From Orychophragmus violaceus (Eukaryota > Streptophyta > Magnoliopsida > Brassicales > Brassicaceae), in the NCBI GenBank assembly GCA_030180135.1, contig CM058230.1:13269082-13333081 (forward strand): 64,000 bases of DNA, written 5' to 3'. A program made the position numbers and the translations under genes. Positions 9,151 to 19,449 of the stretch are shown here, one piece after another. The notes below the pieces were generated by a model. It was not told the origin of the DNA and did not search any database. It saw only the letters and a program-made list of their open reading frames with translations. Every line of letters starts with the position of its first letter. The first letter of the stretch is position 1.

Positions 9151-11207
9151 GACTTTCGCTCCAGTCTGAACGTTTTCATGTAAAAAAATATAGAAATATA
9201 GAATATTTTCTTATTCATAATATCATCAAATATGTTATGATATATCAGATATGTACAACAAATATACTTGAGAGATACTCTCATTGTACTTATATAATGA
9301 TTCTCTCATTAATCGAAATCTATACGGAGTTTTACAATCTTATATTAATGTTAAATGTTTCTTGCAAGAGTTTGTATTGTTTAATTACGGCATTCGTATG
9401 GTTAATAATTTCTAATGTGAAGCATGACAAAAGAAAACCCCCCCGCTTGTGATTACTGATTACTCTAATAATAGTGGTCTAGATTTTTGATTATTCAGGA
9501 AAATACTGTTTTTAAGATCTTTCAAACGTTGAAGTGATACCTATATCAGGAAAGATAAAGAGATAAGTTTTAATTTCATTAATCAAATCATGAAACCATT
9601 GTAGTCATAAAAAGCTTATATATATAATTAATTAATTAAAAAACAAAAACCCTTTAACATAATAAAAAATTATTTATATATATAAAATAAATAATATATA
9701 TTGAAATAGCCGTGATGTTTCACATTTCATATTTTTTTCTTATGAGATGGTTTTAAATATTGTTAAAAACGTAATATTTACCTGACCCACCCCTCATCTC
9801 CTCTAATAAATCTAATAAAGTTAATGTATAGCATTTACATGTTAATTAGGGTTTGATTGGTAGATGAGATATGAGAGAGAGAGAGATCAAAAAGATGAGA
9901 GGGAGAAGGATTTTTTTCTTAACTTTTATAGTGAGAAATTTTAATTTTTTTTAATATTGTTATTCAGAATCCAGCTGAAAAAAATTCTTTATTTTTCATT
10001 TTGATTGGTGAAACATTAACAGAATTATGAACAATTTTTTTTTTCCATTTGTTAACTTCAGACACTTAATATGTTATTAAACCGACATAAATAAAGGAAA
10101 GTGAGTGAATTAAGGGAGAAAGAAAGAAGTAAGTCTCTTGCCCTATAATATCTGACTTACCTTGATACCACCCCTCATCTTTTTTTTTGACATCTTATAG
10201 ATTATACTATTATAGATTACTTAACGGCCTGGGAATGCAACATAGTCAGATATCTTTGAAGTCTAAACCCGAACAGATACCGAGTAACAAGGAGAGCAAA
10301 GAACAAACTCGTTCCATGGTCTAAAACCTACAATCCGACAACAAAACCCACAAACGGGCCACATAACCACTTTAAAACAAAACCGAATGTGTAAAACTTT
10401 CCATAAGATGTGAATGCAAAGAAGATAAATAGACGTGGTGGGACTACATCTCCATAGACAAAGATAAAAGGACTTCACCACACACGGAGAAAAACAACGG
10501 CAAAGGCACACCGCAAACTCTAAACCCACTAATTCTGACTAGACGACACATAAGAAACGAAACCTGAATCTAATTCTTTCAAACCTAATCTTAATCCTAC
10601 CAAGTCTAAACCAAAAATTATGCATCTCCACACTAAATTAACCTTACTAGAATCGATAAACGAGATGATCAGAGAACAAAACTAATTATTCATCTAAACT
10701 AAAAGTGGTATTAAGGAGTTAAGTTCTAAATTCAACAAATAAAAGGAATACTCTAATCGAAGCAAACCCACAACCTTACACTAAGGATAAGATCACAATC
10801 CCACCACCAAAAAAACAATATCGAGGATCTATAATAAAGGGAGAGTAAAAATTTCCAAGCGACACAAACCCCCGAAGATAAGAGCAAGCCCATCTTATGA
10901 CAATGGGGATATAATCAACCCACACTACCACTAACCTAAACCTTCTGCCATAAGGACCCGTCAATAGAATTCAACTACATCCAACTAAATGACAAACCTA
11001 AATCAGTACAGTTACCCCCAAAAAACCCAACAATCTCAACCAAGAGCCTTCTGACACAAGACGACAAGGATCTAAAGTTATGCCGAACTGCAGGCTCAAA
11101 AAACAAAGTCTCCGCACGAACAAGAACCATGACCTCAACGACTGGAAGAGTACCACCTCGCTAACCACCACCCTATCATAAACCAAGAAGTGACGCCTGA
11201 AGCTCGT
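9151..11207. other. Intergenic, no gene seen
   Basis: AT-rich to about 10,250, with an exact 13-bp direct repeat CCACCCCTCATCT at 9787-9799 and 10168-10180. From about 10,260 the plus strand becomes A- and C-rich with few G or T; the same composition resumes after copia A (16,231-16,450), so copia A inserted into this block. Minus-strand open frames here (10263-10529, 10776-10964, 10998-11222) match nothing I recognise and look like products of the skewed composition. Confidence 0.6.
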
Positions 11208-11212
11208 CTCTC

Positions 11213-11559
11213 TATTGATCATGAGATAAATATTGAGTCTGAACTTGATGTGTTACCGACGGTGTCGGCGACATAGACGCTGAAGAAGATTCTGAACTTC
11301 ATGTGTTGCCGACGGTGTCGACGACATAGACGCTAAAGAAGATTCTGAACTTCATGTGTTACCGATGGTGTCGGCGACATGGTTTTTGTTTGTTGCCCTA
11401 GTTGTATAGCATATATATACTCTTGTAAACACTTATGATACTTTAACTTTGGGATTTTATTCTTCCCTAAAGCTTAATCTCTCTTGTTCTTGCTCTCTCA
11501 AAACTCTTCTAATCTTCCATTCTCACTTAATTATTCTTTCATACTCTGAAATTCTAACA
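11213..11559 (+). repeat. 5' LTR of copia A
   Basis: 347 bp, TATTGATC...TCTAACA. U3 holds three tandem units of about 53 bp (11237-11380), each with a CCGAC/GTCGG-type core. A TATATATA box lies at 11412-11419. It differs from the 3' LTR at one internal base (near 11381) and at the last base. Confidence 0.93.
11255..11375 (+). promoter_or_regulatory. DRE/CRT-like sites in copia A U3 repeats
   Basis: The U3 repeats contain ACCGAC (11255-11260), GTCGGC (11264-11269, the reverse of GCCGAC), GCCGAC (11308-11313) and GTCGGC (11370-11375). RCCGAC is the known core bound by DREB/CBF factors in cold and drought responses. The TATA box is about 40-160 bp downstream. Binding is inferred, not shown. Confidence 0.5.
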
Positions 11560-11571
11560 TGGTATCAGAGC
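11560..11571 (+). promoter_or_regulatory. Primer-binding site of copia A
   Basis: TGGTATCAGAGC directly after the LTR, the standard copia site complementary to initiator tRNA-Met. Confidence 0.92.
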
Positions 11572-11865
11572 TTTGATCTTGATTCTAATATACTCTTTTG
11601 ATTCTCTCTTGTCTCTCTTTCAAAATTCTCCAAAACTTTCAAATTTCTCACCATTTCTTAAAACGCCCACCAAGTGTTCGACGAAATTCCCAAAGCTATT
11701 AAGCTCCTAAACTTAATTTCTTTCCGCAAATCCTTCATCTTTTTACCTTTCAAAATCTCTGTTCTTGAAAGATTTGTTCCTTCAAATCTGTTCGATTTTT
11801 TTTCCCTCTCTTTGAGTTGTTTTTGTGCCTGATATTCCCTCCTAAGGTACTAACTAAGTTTAACC

Positions 11866-14800
11866 ATGGAGAACTCAGAGCATATATTCATTCCAGTGAC
11901 CCTAAAGGGGGTAAATTACTTGTTATGGGCAAGAATGGTGAAATCTGCCCTTGGTGGATGTGGGTTATGGAAGTATGTCAGTGATGAAGCTCCAACCCAG
12001 CTGGTCCAAGATGTGGAGAAGTGGATTCGAGAAGACCAGAAGGTTCTGTTCATTCTCCAAACTTCACTTGAAGCTTCAATATTGGAGGCTTATTCATATT
12101 GTGAAACTGCAAGAGAGTTGTGGACTACTCTTCAGAAGGTATTTGGAAATATTTCAAATCTCAGTAGGCTATTAACGGTCTCAGCCATAAAGAGTTATCA
12201 TGTGCGGTTCATTGAGGAACAAGGAAATGCTTTGGTGTCTTCTCAACATGATGTTCTGAGGAAGTCAAATATATATGCCCTCATTGATGCCTTGAAAGCA
12301 TCTAAAGATTCTGGTAATGTGTCTGGTAAACCTCTCCATGCACCTACTATCTCCAAGCCATTGATTATAGACTCTGGAGCATCTCATCACATGATTAGTG
12401 ACTCAAACCTGATCACTAATGTTGAACCGGCTTTAGGGAATGTAGTGATAGCAAATGGAGATAGAATACCAGTAAAAGGTGTAGGGAATCTTCGGTTGTT
12501 TGACAAGAAATCAAAAGCCTTCTATATGCCTAGCTTTACATCGAACTTGTTATCTGTGAAAAAGGCAACCACCGATTTAAACTGCAATGTCATATTCAGT
12601 CCTGATGATGTTCAATTTCAGGATATTGAGACTAGCAAGGTACTTGGGAAAGGAGTAAGTAAAGATGGCCTTTATGTTCTAGATAGCATTAAGCCGTCGT
12701 CTGATCTCTGTTCTGAGGCTTCTAACTCATTCCTCGCTACTACTGATAATGTTATTTGGCATGCTAGACTTGGACACCCTCATTCAAGAGCTTTAAGTTT
12801 GTTATTGCCTAAAGTCTCATTTGCAAATGATGATTGTGAAGCTTGCATCCTTGGAAAACATTGCAAGTCTGTGTTTCCTAAGTCTTCAACCATTTATGAG
12901 AAGTGCTTTGATCTTGTTCATTCTGATGTATGGACTGCTCCTTGCGTGTCTAGAGATAGTCATAAGTACTTTGTGACCTTTATTGATGAGAAATCCAAGT
13001 ATACTTGGTTAACCTTGATCCAAACCAAGGATAGGGTGTTGGAAGCATTCACCAACTTTCAGAACTATGTGACAAACAATTTCAATGCCAAGATCAAGAT
13101 CTTCAGATCAGACAACGGTGGAGAATATACTAGCCACGCCTTCAAACATCATCTAACCAAGCATGGAATCATTCATCAAACCAGTTGTCCTTACACTCCC
13201 CAACAAAATGGAGTTGCTGAAAGGAAGAATAGGCACTTAATGGAGGTAGCAAGGTCTATGATGTTCTACACAAATGTTCCAAAAAGGTTTTGGGGAGATG
13301 CTGTTATGACAACTTGCTATCTGATCAACAGAACACCTACCAAAGTTCTGCATGATCAATCACCATTTCAGGTATTAAACAAAACCAAACCCTCAATTAA
13401 TCACTTACGGGTGTTTGGGTGTATGTGTTTTGTTTTGGTACCAGGAGAACAAAGGGACAAGCTCGATGCAAAAAGCACAAAGGCAATGTTCATTGGTTAC
13501 TCTACAACTCAGAAAGGCTACAAGTGTTATGTACCTGAAACCAGGAAGGTCTTGGTATCCAGGGATGTTAAGTTTGTGGAATCAAAAGGCTATTATGTTG
13601 AGAAGAGTTGGGATAGTCTGAAGGATCTATCCAATAATCCATCTGATCGTGCCACAAACTTGAGGATCATTTTGGAAAACCTTGGAATCAGTCAACCAAC
13701 CTGTGATTTGATCAGTCAACCAAGGCAGAAACAGCAAGATCAGAAGGCAAACACTCCGGAGGAACCTTTAGTTGTTGCTGATGATACCCACCTTGATCAT
13801 GAGGTGGACAATGAAGAATCACAATCTCAACAAGATATTTCTGCCATTCATGATCAAGGAGGAGAAATGCAACAAGAATTGGAGTCTGATCATGAGGAAA
13901 GAGAGGCTGATCAACCAGTTCAAATGGAGTCTGATCATGAGGAAAGAGAGGCTGATCAACCGGTTGAAATGGAGTCTGATCATGAGGAAAGAGAGGCTGA
14001 TCAACCGGTTGAAACCTTTAGGAGAAGTACGAGGGTTAAGAAGGACCCATCTGAATGGAGAAAGAAGGATTTCATCTACTATAACAGTCAGGCTGTTGCA
14101 CATCCAATCCAAGCAACATGCACTCTTGCTTACTTTCCAACAGAACATAAAGTCTTCATGGGAGTTCTTGATGCTGATTGGGTCCCTAAGACATATGAAG
14201 AGGCTAAAGACATCAAGGTGTGGATGGATGCTGTGATTGATGAGAAAAAGGCTATGGATAGGAATCACACTTGGAATGTGGAGTCATTACCAAAGGGAAA
14301 GAAAGCTGTTAGCTCCAAGTGGGTATTCACAATCAAGTATAAGAGCAATGGAGATATAGAGAGGTATAAGGCAAGGCTGGTTGCGAGAGGATTCACTCAA
14401 ACTTATGGAGAAGACTACACTGATACCTTTGCACCAGTAGCTAAGCTTCACACTGTGAGAGTCACTCTCTCCTTGGCTACCAACCTTTCATGGGATCTAT
14501 GGCAGATGGATGTCAAAAATGCTTTCTTACAAGGAGAACTTGAAGAAGAAGTGTACATGACACCACCACCAGGTCTTGAACATCTTTGCAAACCAGGTGA
14601 AGCTCTGAGGCTGAGAAGAGCGATATATGGTCTGAAGCAGTCACCAAGAGCTTGGTATCACAAGCTAAGCCACACTCTTATGGATCATGGGTTCAGGAAA
14701 TCTCAATCTGACCATACCTTGTTCACTCTTCAAAGCTCTTTAGGCGTGGTTGTGGTACTGATATATGTGGATGATCTTATCATTACTGGAAGTGATAAAG

Positions 14801-15725
14801 AAGGAATTAAATCCACCAAAGCCTTCCTCAAGAGTTCATTTGACATCAAGGATCTTGGTGAGTTGAAATACTTCTTGGGAATTGAAGTTTGCAGATTTCA
14901 GGATGGGCTGTTTCTATCTCAAAGAAAGTATGTGAAGGACTTGTTGACAGAAACAAGAATGCAAGATAGCAAGATAGCTAAACTCCTCTTGAAGATGGCT
15001 ACCAAGTCAAAAGAAAGGGGGAGAAATCGGATAATGATAAGTTCAGGGATGTGTCTTTATACAGAAGAATGGTTGGGAAGCTCATCTACCTTACTCTCAC
15101 TAGACCAGATATTTGCTTTGCTGTGAATCAAGTAAGCCAACACATGCAAACACCTACTGTCTACCATTGGAGCATGATAGAAAGGATCCTCAGATATCTC
15201 AAGGGCTCCCAAGGACAAGGCATTTGGATGGGTAAGAATGATAACACTGAGATTGTTGGATATTGTGATGCAGATTGGGCTGGTGATAAAAATGATAGGA
15301 AATCTACTACCGGTTATTGCACTTTCATTGGAGGAAATTTGGTAACTTGGAAGACAAAGAAGCAGAAGGTTGTCTCATGTTCGAGTGCTGAAGCCGAGTA
15401 TAGAGCAATGAGGAAGCTCACAAGCGAGTTGACATGGCTGAAGGCTCTCCTTAAGGACTTTGGCATTGAGCAATCAAGTCCCATTACCTTCCACTGTGAC
15501 AATCAGGCTGCAATCCATATAGCCTCAAATTCTGTGTTTCATGAAAGGACTAAACACATAGAAATTGATTGTCACAAGGTCAGGGAGAAGATTGAAGATG
15601 GAACTGTCCTACCCTGCTATACAAGAAGTAAAGATCAATTAGCAGATATCTTCACCAAGGCTGCAAGTCTCAAGGTTTGTGATCACATCTTTCCCAAACT
15701 AGGACTTGTATCCATCCATGATTAG
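11866..15725 (+). pseudogene. Copia A gag-pol, shortened gag and one frameshift
   Basis: The frame from 11866 runs to 15126 (1086 codons); the correct frame continues from about 14985 to 15725. Order: a gag N-terminus of about 165 residues, protease with IIDSGAS (Asp169), integrase HHCC zinc region (about 300-330) and Asp/Asp/Glu core (LVHSDVW, RSDNGGEY, NGVAERKN), an acidic linker with three 15-residue repeats, RT with MDVKNAFLQG and YVDD (about 966), then RNase H with YCDADWAGD and SSAEAEYRA, ending ADIFTKAA. A one-base loss in an A run near 14981, between RT and RNase H, shifts the frame, so RNase H would not be made in frame. No CX2CX4HX4C knuckle is present. Otherwise all catalytic motifs are kept. 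Confidence 0.92.
13882..14016 (+). repeat. Three tandem 45-bp coding repeats in copia A
   Basis: Three nearly identical 45-bp units encode a 15-residue acidic peptide (ESDHEEREADQPVQM, then two close copies). They lie in the linker between integrase and RT. The length keeps the reading frame. Confidence 0.92.
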
Positions 15726-15870
15726 AACTCTCCTGATTCATGTGCAGCATACTCTTTTTCCCTTGATGTGGTTTTGTCCCACGTGGTTTTTCACATCAAG
15801 GTTTTTAATGAGGTGTTGCCATGATCATTCCAAGCTTAGCCTTTTAGGGTGATTCCAAAGTCTAAGCTTG

Positions 15871-15878
15871 AGGGGGAG
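15871..15878 (+). promoter_or_regulatory. Polypurine tract of copia A
   Basis: AGGGGGAG immediately before the 3' LTR; it fixes the LTR start at 15879 (TATTG). Confidence 0.85.
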
Positions 15879-16225
15879 TATTGATCATGAGATAAATATT
15901 GAGTCTGAACTTGATGTGTTACCGACGGTGTCGGCGACATAGACGCTGAAGAAGATTCTGAACTTCATGTGTTGCCGACGGTGTCGACGACATAGACGCT
16001 AAAGAAGATTCTGAACTTCATGTGTTACCGATGGTGTCGGCGACATAGTTTTTGTTTGTTGCCCTAGTTGTATAGCATATATATACTCTTGTAAACACTT
16101 ATGATACTTTAACTTTGGGATTTTATTCTTCCCTAAAGCTTAATCTCTCTTGTTCTTGCTCTCTCAAAACTCTTCTAATCTTCCATTCTCACTTAATTAT
16201 TCTTTCATACTCTGAAATTCTAACT
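15879..16225 (+). repeat. 3' LTR of copia A
   Basis: 347 bp, matching 11213-11559 with two differences, the last base among them (T instead of A). The TSD CTCTC follows. Confidence 0.93.
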
Positions 16226-16230
16226 CTCTC

Positions 16231-17180
16231 AACCTTCATGCATTGCCACCATAGACCCCCCTCCGGAAAAAGACAACAACCACCACCGACGACGGAAGGT
16301 AGAAGCAACAAAATCTACGCCAACACTAAATAAAACTCATATAGATCTTTCTCCCCAGAACCGTCAAGCCACTCCGGCCACCGGGGAGACCACAACTGAC
16401 CGTCTAAAACTCTGGCGGCCGCATGTCGAAAATCACGCCCGAGAGAATTTTAGGACAAGGAAATCTTACCTCACATCCAAACTCCTCTATATATACCACA
16501 TTTTTAATTCTTCATTTTCATTTTAAGTTCTTAAAACCAAAGTGAGAGGGGAAAAGAGGAAGAAAAATGGTGATGAGTCTATCGTTTCTTTCTTTTCTTT
16601 TCGGCTAAAGATGATGAGTCTATCTAAAACAACAACACTGGTGGTTGTTTTTTGAAGATTATGAGGCTTTGTATTTCTAAACAAATATACTAAAGGTTGT
16701 TGAACTTCATGGATGTAAATTGCACATGTTTATACAGAATCGCTGAGGGCGTTAATTTATAAAGTGAAAGGCAGCAACTCAATACCAAGCAGGCCCCAAT
16801 AAGCGTAAAAGGGTAAAAAGATATCTGTAAATGGGCAATGACACAAATGTTAATGATATTATACGTTCAATGAAGGTCATGTAAAATATCGTTAAAGGCG
16901 TAAGCTCGAATTAAATTTTGCATCAAGATCAAACATGCTATACTATAAAAAGATAATAGAAAATGGATTGTTTGGAAAAAATTCATCTAGACCGACAAGC
17001 CACACCAAAAATTATCCAACTATAACGCTCAGAGCCAAGATGGCTCTTCTTAATCCCAGTCTCAGTCTAAGGAATCTCTCTCTCTCTCTCGTAGATGGTT
17101 TTGCAACTATGTATGGCATTATGCTCACCTATCTTCTTAAAATTGCTCAAAGTGTAAGGGTTACTCTACAAATTCTCTGT
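16231..17180. other. Intergenic, no gene seen
   Basis: The first 220 bp continue the A+C-rich block interrupted by copia A. The rest is ordinary AT-rich sequence with a short CT run near 17075. The open frame at 16935-17216 overlaps the SINE target site and has no recognisable domain. Confidence 0.55.
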
Positions 17181-17196
17181 AAAACTGATCTTGTTA

Positions 17197-17355
17197 CCAA
17201 CGCGGATGTAGGCTAGTGGTTTGGTGCAGGAGTTAGTTCTAATGCACTCCTAGTTCGAAACTCGTTGGGAAGAACACTTTACGCTATGTCTTCGGTTTAG
17301 TAACCGCTGGTTTCGGTCCAAGAGGATTAGTCGGGTCTAAGGCCCGGAAAAAAAA
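17197..17355 (+). mobile_element. tRNA-derived SINE upstream of the 14-3-3 gene
   Basis: About 159 bp ending in a 12-15 base A tail, flanked by a perfect 16-bp target duplication AAAACTGATCTTGTTA (17181-17196 and 17356-17371). The head has an A-box-like GTAGGCTAGTGGTTTGGTG and a B-box-like TAGTTCGAAACTC about 35 bp later, as expected of a tRNA-derived polymerase III promoter. It lies about 295 bp before the 14-3-3 start codon. The family name is not known to me. Confidence 0.85.
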
Positions 17356-17650
17356 AAAACTGATCTTGTTAATGAAAAGAAAGATGCGTAAAGTCGTTGG
17401 CGTAATGTCGTTGTAAACTACGACTAAATATTTGGCTTCAACGATGCTGAAATAAACGGACAGATCCAACGGTCCAGATTCCATCATTTTTCTCGCTTTT
17501 CATCCCCACCACTCCTTTTGTCTCCTCAGGCCTCATAAATCATCCCACTCTCTCTTATAACTTTTAACCTACAGAAACTGTTCTCCCTTTCCTCCGATCT
17601 GAGATCATTACCGTCGTTTGCCTTAAGATCCACCGTTTGAAGGAGTTACA

Positions 17651-19030
17651 ATGGCGGTTTCGTCGCGCGAGGAGTTTGTGTACATGGCTAAGCTGGCGGA
17701 GCAGGCGGAGAGATACGAAGAGATGGTGGAATTCATGGAGAAAGTCTCCGCTGCAACAGATGGTAATGAGCTCACCGTCGAGGAGCGAAATCTCCTTTCC
17801 GTCGCTTACAAGAACGTAATCGGCGCTCGCCGTGCCTCGTGGCGGATCATCTCTTCGATCGAGCAGAAAGAGGAGAGCCGCGGCAACGTTGACCGCGTCA
17901 ACACGATCCGTGACTACAAGGCTAAGATCGAATCGGAGCTTTCCGGAATCTGTGATGGAATCCTAAAGCTGCTCGAATCTACGCTCATCCCTTCCGCTGC
18001 TTCTGAGGATTCCAAGGTTTTCTACCTCAAGATGAAGGGTGATTACTACAGGTACTTGGCCGAGTTCAAAATTGGTAAAGAGAGAGATGCCGCCGCCGAC
18101 AACACCCTCTCCGCTTACGACTCTGCTCAGGTTTGTGTTCATATTCCCCCAATTCCTGATCTGGTTGCTTCTCATACACCGATTCTTGGATGTGGATTCA
18201 ACATATGTATCTATCTTCTGCTAGATTCTTGTTACTTCTAACGATTTCAAGCAATTTACTTCAGTTTTCAATAGTTAATTAATTACTTATCTCCAAGTTA
18301 GGCTTAGATTTTTGTCTTCTGATTTTGGATTATACCTAGATTAGTTTCTGGTTCTGGATCAGACTTAGATTTTACATTGGAGCTGTATCTCCGCACTTGC
18401 CTGCGTTTAAAGTTATGGCTTTTGTTTGTACAGGACAATGCTAAGGGGCTTGCTTCAACTCACCCAATCCGTCTTGGTTTGGCATTGAACTTCTCTGTGT
18501 TCTATTACGAGATCCTCAACTCTCCTGACCGTGCCTGCAACCTCGCTAAAACGGTAAAAACCTAATCTTTGATATCCATTTGTCTATCCATGTTAGGATT
18601 ATCAAAATCAAACATTCAAAACCAAAACGTTTGCAAATGTGGATAGGACTAGATTTACATTTGAAGAGTATTATCTCTTGCCCTTAATGCCAGTATATTT
18701 GTATATACTACCTTTGCTTCTATTTTGTATTACTTTCTTTCCAACACCTTCATGGCCAGAAAGTAAGTGTTGTTCTTGTCTCCCTGATTAGGCTTTTGAT
18801 GCTGCGATTGCTGAGTTAGACACACTAGGTGAAGAGTCATACAAGGATAGCACTTTGATCATGCAGCTTCTCCGTGACAACCTCACTCTCTGGACATCCG
18901 ACATGCAGGTTTGTTTATTCTCTCCCTCTCTCTCTCTCTTTACACATTAACAGTTGTAGCTTAATATTATAATGTAAACGATCAGGATGACGAGATCAAG
19001 GAAGAACAACCTCCGAAGCCAACAGAGTAG
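17651..19030 (+). CDS. 14-3-3 protein (GRF chi/omega/phi type)
   Basis: 14-3-3 proteins are cytosolic dimers that bind phosphoserine/threonine motifs in client proteins. Four coding exons: 17651-18130, 18434-18553, 18792-18908 and 18986-19030, all with GT...AG introns, giving 253 residues, a normal family length. Exon 1 begins MAVSSREEFVYMAKLAEQAERYEEMV; the RNLLSVAYKNVIGARRASWR block and YRYLAEF carry the phosphate-binding Lys/Arg/Arg/Tyr set. Later exons give THPIRLGLALNFSVFYYEILNSPDRACNLAK and ESYKDSTLIMQLLRDNLTLWTSD, the family signatures. It is closest, by memory, to Arabidopsis GRF1/GRF2/GRF4. Odd points: the normally conserved loop before THPIRLG is one residue short and altered, and MKGDYHRY is MKGDYYRY. 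It may be the ortholog of the extra 14-3-3 locus near AT1G22290; I am not sure. Confidence 0.95.
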
Positions 19031-19449
19031 CAAAAATGATGTGTAAGGGATTGAAACCATCTTCTTCGTCAATATTTTGTCTAATCAAAGAGATGTCTCA
19101 CTACTCTCCCATCAGGATTGGAATTAAATCTTGTCCGTTTGTCTCTCAACCATTTTCAGAGCATGAAAACTTTTTGCTTTTTTTTCTTTTTTTTTCAAGA
19201 ATAAAGAGAGTGAGCCATGTTTGACATTTGATTAACCTGTTATGAAATCAAACATATTTTGCCTGGTCGAGCCATGTTTGGAACAGGAATAAGAAGCAAA
19301 TGAGATTATATTATGTCAAATAGAAAGATGGAGATCACACAACAACAGATAAAAACATAAGAAGCAAAAGTTACAAAAACTTTCCCTCCTTGCTCTTATT
19401 CTTAAAACCATAAACAACAACGATTGATGATGAGTGACAAGAGCAAGGT

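Larger units (their letters stand above)
11208..16230 (+). mobile_element. Young Ty1/copia retrotransposon ('copia A'), defective
   Basis: LTRs at 11213-11559 and 15879-16225, each 347 bp, with two mismatches seen by eye. Five-base target duplication CTCTC (11208-11212 and 16226-16230). Primer-binding site at 11560, polypurine tract AGGGGGAG at 15871-15878. The internal ORF codes for a shortened gag, protease, integrase, RT and RNase H in copia order. A one-base deletion breaks it near 14981. The insertion is recent; because its gag lacks the C-terminal half and zinc knuckle, movement may have depended on a related complete element. Unusually, the LTRs begin TATTG rather than TG. Confidence 0.93.

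Noticed and set aside
10263..11222. Cys-rich minus-strand open frames
   Set aside because: Composition-driven (plus strand A/C-rich), not continuous, no start context or domain.
13882..14016. CRISPR-like array from regular 45-bp repeats
   Set aside because: The units are directly tandem without spacers, in frame within pol of a plant retrotransposon.
13819..14268. Minus-strand frame opposite the copia A repeat
   Set aside because: Shadow of the acidic repeats on the coding strand.
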